Shown: positions 33,255 to 37,979 of the stretch, in pieces | How positions within the stretch are numbered: the first letter of the stretch is position 1 | Layout of the letters: the number at the start of each line of letters is the position of its first letter | Assembly (NCBI RefSeq): GCF_001673535.1 | Contig: NZ_LZLY01000032.1 | Span: 1 to 37,979 of the forward strand | DNA length: 37,979 nucleotides | Reading direction: 5' to 3' | Source: Mycobacterium sp. 1081908.1 | Lineage (GTDB): Bacteria; Actinomycetota; Actinomycetes; Mycobacteriales; Mycobacteriaceae | The notes under the pieces: generated by a model | What the model saw: the letters and a program-made list of their open reading frames with translations, nothing else | Told to the model about the DNA's origin: nothing | Databases searched by the model: none | Translations under genes and position numbers: made by a program

Positions 33255-33784
33255 ACGACCAGCTCAGAGCCAAATCTGCGGATGTCGGCGACGTGATGGA
33301 CGCCTTCGTGCATCGCCTGGCGGACCAGCCAGCGCGCGGTGCGCCGTTCGCCCGGCAACCGGGAGCCCACCCGATCCCAGTCTTCTGTGCGCCTGACCTC
33401 GTCGCGGAAGCCGGCGGTGCCGGCCGCCAGCTCGTTGAGCGTGGCCTCGATGTCGCAGTCGTTGTACCGGAATCGGCGGGCGCGCAGGTCGTTGAACATC
33501 GGCTCCAAGGCGGGTTCGTGTTCCGTGCGGACGCGGTGCAGCCGGATGGTGAAGCTGACGTAGACGTCGCGCAGGTGGCAGAGGTACTCCGCGACCGACC
33601 ACACATCGGGGGCGGGCCGCACCCGCCGGGCCTCGGGCGCGATCGCGCCGATCGCGCCTGCGACCGCGCCCGGCACCCCGGCGATGACGGCGACCGCGTC
33701 GTCGATCCGCGTTTCCAGGTAGGCGACCGAACAGGCGTCGCAGACGTGATCCTCGGCGGCGAGCGGCGGTAGTGACGCGGGCAT
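33248..33784 (-). CDS. DinB-superfamily protein
   Basis: 178 residues. The N-terminus has a CDAC pair, and the core is a four-helix bundle with metal-type His in VWSVAEYLCHLRDVY and in the last helix QAMHEGVHHVADIRRF. Function unknown; DinB-like proteins bind a metal and some are thiol transferases. I chose ATG 33784, with CAGGA seven bases upstream, over GTG 33799, which touches the stop of the HNH gene. It lies on the same strand, 15 bases after the HNH gene, so it may share its SOS-regulated transcript. Confidence 0.83.
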   Translation of the reverse strand: MPASLPPLAAEDHVCDACSVAYLETRIDDAVAVIAGVPGAVAGAIGAIAPEARRVRPAPDVWSVAEYLCHLRDVYVSFTIRLHRVRTEHEPALEPMFNDLRARRFRYNDCDIEATLNELAAGTAGFRDEVRRTEDWDRVGSRLPGERRTARWLVRQAMHEGVHHVADIRRFGSELVVP

Positions 33785-33799
33785 GGGGAAATCCTGCAC

Positions 33800-35311
33800 C
33801 TAGAACGGCGGGGGCTCGTCGTCGGCCTCGGTGGGCGGCGGCAGGGCGAAGTAGTCTCGGCGCAACGGTTTTCGGGCCAGTCGGGCTTGGCGGTTGTGGT
33901 GGCGTTCGGCGGCGATGCGGGCGGCCCGCTCGTGGGCGCGGGTGCGGCGACGTGTGGGCATCTTCGCGGTGCGTTCCCCGCAGCGCCGGGTGTCGGGAGC
34001 ATCGGGGACCGACAGGTCGACGGTGGGCGCACACAAGCTGGGGAAGAGCAGGGCGCTGCCAGGGGTCGTGATGTAGGTGTGCCCGTCCGGTAGCCGCCAG
34101 ATCACCGTGCCATCGGCGAGTTGTTGGTCGCGCCAGCCGCAGAACGTTTTGAGCAAATGATGAAGCCGGCACAGACATTTCAGGTTCGACGCGTGGGTCG
34201 CTCCGCCTTCGGCGTAGGGGACGGTGTGGTCGAGGTCGCAGCCGATCGCGGGCCGGTCACACCCCGGGGCGCGGCAGGTCAGGTCCCGGCACCGCACAAA
34301 GTCGGCCAGCGCGTTCGAGGGCACGTAGCCGTTCTCCGGTGGCGCGCCGGCGGGGTGGACCAGCGGCCGCAGTTTGGCCGAGGCCGCCAACTCTTGCAGG
34401 AGTTCGGGCGTGACGAGCCCGTCGGCGCCCAGCTCGGAGCCCGGGGTGTTGCCGGTGCCGTCGAGGGTGGCCTGCTCGGCGATCACATGAATCACCACCG
34501 GGCTGGCCGCAGGGCGCTTCCCGGCCGCGCAGTCGGTGCGCGCGCAGCGGCACCCGAGCCGATCCGCGCCGGCCGCCAGCGCCCCCAGGGCATCGGCGCG
34601 GCGCTGCTCGCGGGTGCGCGGGTCGTGGACGCACACCGTGGCGGCCAGCGCGTCTAAGCGCTGGTCTAATGCGTGGGCATCGGGACCTAGCAGGCTGCCG
34701 CCCAACTCGGCCAGCCCGTCGAAGGCCTCGCCGATCCAGACGTTCCGATCGGTCCGGCGTTCCTTGCGCCGGCGCACCGCATCGGCATCGGCACGCGCGA
34801 CGATCCTGTCCACCTGGGCGGCCAGCCGGCCCCGCGTCATCGACGGCCAGCGCCCCACGTTGGCCGCCAACTGGGCATCCACCGCCGCCAAGATGTCGGG
34901 ATCGGCGATCAAGTCGGTGCGAAACACGATGGTCTGAAACAGGCGGAAGTCGAGGTCGCCGGCCAAAAACACCTCGCCCACCTGCGGCAGGCGCTCGCCC
35001 AGCGCCCGCGCATAGCGCAGCCGGCTGGCCGCCAGGCCCTGGCCGATCCGCAACGCCGCGGCGACCTCGGCCGTGACGGCCTCCATGGTGTCGATGGCCC
35101 AGTCCTCGCTCTCCGAGCACCGGGACAATCGATACCTGAACAACTCATGGATGGCGATCAGCTGCGCGGCCGCCTCCCGGTTCTCGGCCCGCGACGCCGC
35201 ACAGATCCGATCCACCATCACCGCCGACTCGGGCGTCTTCGACGGATAGCGCCGCTCGATCATCTCGTCAAACCGGCCGATCACCGCGGCACGAGCACCT
35301 TCATCGAACAT
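33800..35311 (-). CDS. DUF222/13E12-type HNH endonuclease-like protein
   Basis: 503 residues of the mycobacterial REP13E12 family. Residues 30-330 form the DUF222 helical region (AVTAEVAAALRIGQGLAASRL). The C-terminal HNH site is at about residues 365-410: CRAPGCDRPAIGCDLDHTVPY then ATHASNLKCLCRLHH, with the zinc cysteines and the DH pair intact. A basic arginine-rich tail follows. The substrate DNA is unknown. ATG 35311 lies inside a perfect SOS box (35304-35319), so it should be repressed by LexA and induced by DNA damage. No flanking repeat that would mark it as mobile was seen. Confidence 0.9.
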   Translation of the reverse strand: MFDEGARAAVIGRFDEMIERRYPSKTPESAVMVDRICAASRAENREAAAQLIAIHELFRYRLSRCSESEDWAIDTMEAVTAEVAAALRIGQGLAASRLRYARALGERLPQVGEVFLAGDLDFRLFQTIVFRTDLIADPDILAAVDAQLAANVGRWPSMTRGRLAAQVDRIVARADADAVRRRKERRTDRNVWIGEAFDGLAELGGSLLGPDAHALDQRLDALAATVCVHDPRTREQRRADALGALAAGADRLGCRCARTDCAAGKRPAASPVVIHVIAEQATLDGTGNTPGSELGADGLVTPELLQELAASAKLRPLVHPAGAPPENGYVPSNALADFVRCRDLTCRAPGCDRPAIGCDLDHTVPYAEGGATHASNLKCLCRLHHLLKTFCGWRDQQLADGTVIWRLPDGHTYITTPGSALLFPSLCAPTVDLSVPDAPDTRRCGERTAKMPTRRRTRAHERAARIAAERHHNRQARLARKPLRRDYFALPPPTEADDEPPPF

Positions 35312-35319
35312 ACGTTCGA
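35304..35319 (-). promoter_or_regulatory. Perfect mycobacterial SOS (LexA) box over the HNH start codon
   Basis: TCGAAC (35304-35309), four bases, GTTCGA (35314-35319), an exact match to the LexA-binding consensus TCGAAC-N4-GTTCGA. The ATG of the HNH gene is at 35309-35311, in the middle of the site. LexA would block both start of transcription and promoter clearance. Confidence 0.88.
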
Positions 35320-35372
35320 GTATCCCACCCGCCTACGACAAGAGCCTCAGCGCAAACGGCGACAGGAATTTG

Positions 35373-35849
35373 TCACGAAACGACATCCCACGCCTGGCCC
35401 GGATCGCCGTCGCAATAGCGGGTTGAGACCCAAGTCCCGGGGCCCGGTCCGCCGAGCACGGCGAGGCAGAGCCACCCCGGGTCAGTCTTGACCGTTCCAT
35501 TGGGGTCGAAATTCCAATTTTGGTTCCACATACCGATGCAGGGGCCGAGGTGCGCGAACGCACTGTCGCCCGCCGGATTTATCAGGCACCCTCCGGGGAA
35601 AGCCACGTTCTGCAGCTGCCGGCCATTGAGGTACCAGCGCTGGGAGTCCGAACCGTTGCAGGGGTTGATCACCACCGCGGCGTAGTAGATCCCCGTCGGG
35701 GAGTCCAGACAAAAATCGCCTAGCCGGCTTCTCAACTGGACCGGGCCGTCGGCGTCCGCCGCGCCGGCGAACAGCACCGCGACACACAGCAGTGCGGTGA
35801 CCACGCCGAGGGCCTGGCCGACACCACGCATCAACCGCAACTCACGCAT
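35373..35849 (-). CDS. Secreted ricin-type beta-trefoil lectin (sMTL-13/Rv1419-like)
   Basis: 158 residues. A signal peptide at residues 1-34 (MRELRLMRGVGQ, hydrophobic core ALGVVTALLCVAVLF, cleavage near ADADG). The mature part is one beta-trefoil with the QxW repeats QRWYLNG, NQNWNFD and QAWDVV, and three disulfide-prone Cys pairs. The block DGPVQLRSRLGDFCLD matches my memory of Rv1419, the secreted lectin sMTL-13 of M. tuberculosis. It probably binds galactose-type sugars outside the cell. ATG 35849 is chosen for the AAGGCGGAG upstream and the homologue's start; ATG 35891 would put a charged stretch before the signal. Confidence 0.85.
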   Translation of the reverse strand: MRELRLMRGVGQALGVVTALLCVAVLFAGAADADGPVQLRSRLGDFCLDSPTGIYYAAVVINPCNGSDSQRWYLNGRQLQNVAFPGGCLINPAGDSAFAHLGPCIGMWNQNWNFDPNGTVKTDPGWLCLAVLGGPGPGTWVSTRYCDGDPGQAWDVVS

Positions 35850-35963
35850 CGTCGGCTCCGCCTTCTCGGTCACGTCAACCTCAGCAGCCATACCACCACG
35901 GACGCCCGTCGGTCCGCCGCAAATGACGGCCGTCGCGTCGGCGTGTTGCTCGTCGCGCGAACC

Positions 35964-36908
35964 TCAGCTCGAATGCCGGTACCAGGCGGCGATGTACAGA
36001 ACCAGCGCCGTCGCCAGCGCGATCAGCACCCAGATCACCACGGCCTGGTCGATCCAGGAACCCGCGGGCGGGGTCCCGGGCAGGATGTTGCGCAGCGGGA
36101 CGACGGCGAACAGCATCGCCGCATACCAGGTGGAAAACGGCGGCAGGAATTGCCTGCGCCCCGTCAGCATTTGGATGGCCACGAACAGCGCGAGGGTCGG
36201 CAGCGTGATGAGGACCAGGCAGATCCCGAGGTCGAACACCAGCGGACCCTTGGCCCTGTGCAGCGTGATGACGACGTTGTCGGGGCGATCGGGGTCGCTC
36301 GGGTTGCGCACGACCCGGGTGGCCGCGATGTCCCAGCCGTCCAGTTTTCCGGTCACTTCGACGCGGCCGGGCTTTAATACGCGGTTTTCGCCCGAGCCGA
36401 CGAGGACGTCGGACTGGATGGTGTCGGTCTTGTACGAGTCGAACGGCCAGTCGCTGGGATCACCGTGGGCCTCGATGGTGGTGGCGACCTGCGCCGGCAA
36501 TTTCCCCACCGGGTACTGCAAGTCCCCCAGGTCGTTCTGCGGAAAGATGCGCACGGAGGTGTCGGTGTTCAACACGTTGAGGCGTTTGTTGATCATCGAA
36601 TCGTCCGGCATCACCAAGACCTTCACATCGAGGCGATTCGCCACGGTGTGCAGCTGCTCGAAACGCATCAAGACCACCGTGCCGTCGGCGGTGTTGAGTT
36701 CCGGGTCGGGAAGGGGGCCCGGCGCGGTGGCCAGCCAGTGATACCCGAGCAGCGACAGGACGTAGACGACGGCGACGCCCACGATGATCGAGATGTCGAG
36801 GACGAGGTGGCGTCGTCGCGGCTTGCGCGCAGGCGCGTCCGGTGCCGTGGGGGCAACGCCGTGCCCGTTCGACGGCAGCGCTACGACGACGTCCCGTTGA
36901 ACCGACAC
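35964..36908 (-). CDS. DUF4436 membrane protein, copy 1
   Basis: 314 residues. One transmembrane helix after a basic RKPRRRH stretch at about 36-60, then an extracytoplasmic domain of some 160 residues, then three helices at about 222-245, 258-278 and 288-310. The blocks TIEAHGDPSDWPFDSY, AKGPLVFDLGICLVLI and LRNILPGTPPAGSWIDQAVV are shared with the next gene. Function unknown. Start is GTG 36908 without a visible Shine-Dalgarno, so the true start is uncertain. Confidence 0.85.
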   Translation of the reverse strand: MSVQRDVVVALPSNGHGVAPTAPDAPARKPRRRHLVLDISIIVGVAVVYVLSLLGYHWLATAPGPLPDPELNTADGTVVLMRFEQLHTVANRLDVKVLVMPDDSMINKRLNVLNTDTSVRIFPQNDLGDLQYPVGKLPAQVATTIEAHGDPSDWPFDSYKTDTIQSDVLVGSGENRVLKPGRVEVTGKLDGWDIAATRVVRNPSDPDRPDNVVITLHRAKGPLVFDLGICLVLITLPTLALFVAIQMLTGRRQFLPPFSTWYAAMLFAVVPLRNILPGTPPAGSWIDQAVVIWVLIALATALVLYIAAWYRHSS

Positions 36909-37025
36909 GGACGCAGATTAGCAACGGTGCTGTTTGCTGGCACCCTGAGGCGAAGCCCGCTACGAGTTCTTAACATGGGGCGCCACCAGCTTTAACACAA
37001 CGCCGTTAGCCGGCGCGCCCGATCG

Positions 37026-37979
37026 TCAGTCCCCTTGCCGCACCCAGGCAAAAATGTACAAGCTCATCGCCGTCACGAGCGCGATCAACACCCACTGGAC
37101 GATGGCCTGGTCGATCCAGGAACCGGGCGGTGGGGCGCCGGGAAGGATGTTGCGCAACGGGACGATCGCGAACAGGTTCGCCGCGTACCAGGTTGCGAAG
37201 GGCGGCAAGAACTTACGCCTGCCCAGCGCCATCGGGATGGCCACCAACAGCGCCAGGGTGGGCAGGCTGATAAGCACCAGGCAGATGCCGAGGTCGAAGA
37301 TCAGCGGCCCCTTGGCCCGCTTCAGGGTGACGACCACGTTCCCGTTGTCGGTCCCGCGCTGGGTCGGGAGCGCGGCGGGGTCGTGAACCCGGTGGACGCT
37401 GACGTCCCACCCGTCCAACTCCCCGGTCACCTCGACGCGGGCGGGCACCTTCTTGACGTTGTCGCCGGAGCCGACGAACGCGTCGGCCGAGATCGGCTCG
37501 GTGCTGTAGGAATCGAAGGGCCAGTTACCGGGATCGCCGTGCGCCTCGATGGTCGTGCTGAGCTGCGCCGGCGCCTTTCCTTTCGGGTAGTGCAGGTCCC
37601 CCAGGTCGCTCGTCGGATACAGGCGCACGCCGACGTCGGTGCCCAGCACGTCGAGGCGGTTGTCGTAGGCCGAAATCCCCGGGTAGACAAGCACGTTCAC
37701 CGTGAGGCGATTCGCGGTGGTCTTGAGCTCCTCGAGGCGCAGCTGCACGATGGTCGCGTCGCCCCCGCCCTGGCTCAGGTCCAGCGGGGGAAGCGGGGCC
37801 TCCGCCTCTTGCAACTGGTGGACCCCGAACAGCGACAGGGCGTAGGCCGAGATGACAACCACAAGGATGGCGATGCCGATCGCGATGCGCGGCTTTGACC
37901 GTTGTTTGCGCGGCGGCGGCGCCGGCTGACCCGGGATCGTGCCCACGCCCCAGACCGCCGGATCCAGCACCGCGTTCGT
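37026..37979 (-). CDS. DUF4436 membrane protein, copy 2 (5' end at window edge)
   Basis: At least 314 residues. Same plan as copy 1: a helix at about 29-50, an extracytoplasmic domain with TTIEAHGDPGNWPFDSY, then AKGPLIFDLGICLVLI and LRNILPGAPPPGSWIDQAIV. A GTG at 37970 is the first possible start seen, but the frame is open to the window edge and may begin further out. The two copies are 117 bases apart in the same orientation, a tandem duplication that has diverged most in the N-terminal cytosolic part. Role unknown. Confidence 0.85.
   Translation of the reverse strand, partial: TNAVLDPAVWGVGTIPGQPAPPPRKQRSKPRIAIGIAILVVVISAYALSLFGVHQLQEAEAPLPPLDLSQGGGDATIVQLRLEELKTTANRLTVNVLVYPGISAYDNRLDVLGTDVGVRLYPTSDLGDLHYPKGKAPAQLSTTIEAHGDPGNWPFDSYSTEPISADAFVGSGDNVKKVPARVEVTGELDGWDVSVHRVHDPAALPTQRGTDNGNVVVTLKRAKGPLIFDLGICLVLISLPTLALLVAIPMALGRRKFLPPFATWYAANLFAIVPLRNILPGAPPPGSWIDQAIVQWVLIALVTAMSLYIFAWVRQGD

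Noticed and set aside
33800..35311. 13E12 HNH gene as part of a mobile element
   Set aside because: No terminal repeats, target duplications or transposase/integrase genes were seen around it.
37035..37898. 287-codon plus-strand frame opposite the second DUF4436 gene
   Set aside because: It is a His/Gln/Arg-rich shadow of the minus-strand membrane protein, without motifs. The minus-strand frame is conserved with its neighbouring paralogue.
1..37979. CRISPR arrays, tRNA or rRNA genes, insertion sequences, prophage
   Set aside because: No regularly spaced repeats, no cloverleaf or rRNA sequence, and no transposase, integrase or phage structural protein was recognised anywhere in the window.

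Overview
The window reads as a chromosomal segment of a slow-growing, high-GC Mycobacterium. Codon use is strongly G/C-ending, the spc ribosomal operon carries the zinc-type S14 paralogue, and gene order follows what I recall of the M. tuberculosis Rv0714-Rv0751c interval, in reverse orientation. The species cannot be fixed from the sequence alone. A member of the M. avium complex or a relative would fit, but that is inference. The window is gene-dense, with no gene-free stretch above 300 bases. I found no tRNA, rRNA, CRISPR array or insertion sequence.

Layout. (1) Positions 1-1664: the 3' end of mmsB (3-hydroxyisobutyrate dehydrogenase), a DinB-like metal-site protein (Rv0738-like) and a MarR regulator (Rv0737-like). 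(2) Positions 1673-6095: four tightly coupled minus-strand genes encoding a TPP-dependent enzyme, an SRPBCC/cyclase-like protein, a ketosynthase III-like enzyme and a HisC-type aminotransferase. They sit between rslA and the MarR gene, which I recall as neighbours in M. tuberculosis. This looks like an uncharacterised small-molecule pathway. An ECF-type promoter directly before it has the same -35 and spacer as the one before sigL, so control by SigL-RslA is plausible. (3) Positions 6155-10227: rslA, sigL, mapA, adk and secY. (4) Positions 10412-14974: a TIGR00027-type methyltransferase, a GNAT protein, xylB, and a divergent serA2-fucA sugar/hydroxyacid pair. (5) Positions 14975-22299: an accessory block with an MBL-fold hydrolase, an AraC regulator, a methyltransferase, a P450 coupled to a TetR regulator, a COG3804-type dehydrogenase, a zinc alcohol dehydrogenase and an SDR. 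Candidate operators lie in its two divergent intergenic regions. (6) Positions 22397-25173: three tandem methyltransferase paralogues. (7) Positions 25413-28966: a mycothiol-dependent-isomerase-like protein, sppA and an F420-type LLM oxidoreductase. (8) Positions 28967-33114: the spc operon rplN-rplX-rplE-rpsZ-rpsH-rplF-rplR-rpsE-rpmD-rplO. (9) Positions 33248-37979: a DinB-like protein, a DUF222/13E12 HNH protein with a perfect SOS box over its start codon, a secreted ricin-type lectin resembling sMTL-13 (Rv1419), and two DUF4436 membrane proteins.

How the parts relate. The spc operon and secY-adk-mapA, contiguous in many bacteria, are split here by about 18.7 kb of mostly accessory genes. 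Within that insert, regulators sit divergently beside catabolic-looking enzymes, with short palindromes or direct repeats between them. The most promising undescribed system is the SigL-adjacent TPP/SRPBCC/KAS III/aminotransferase operon. Its ketosynthase keeps the catalytic Cys and Asn but has Asn where the family has its catalytic His.
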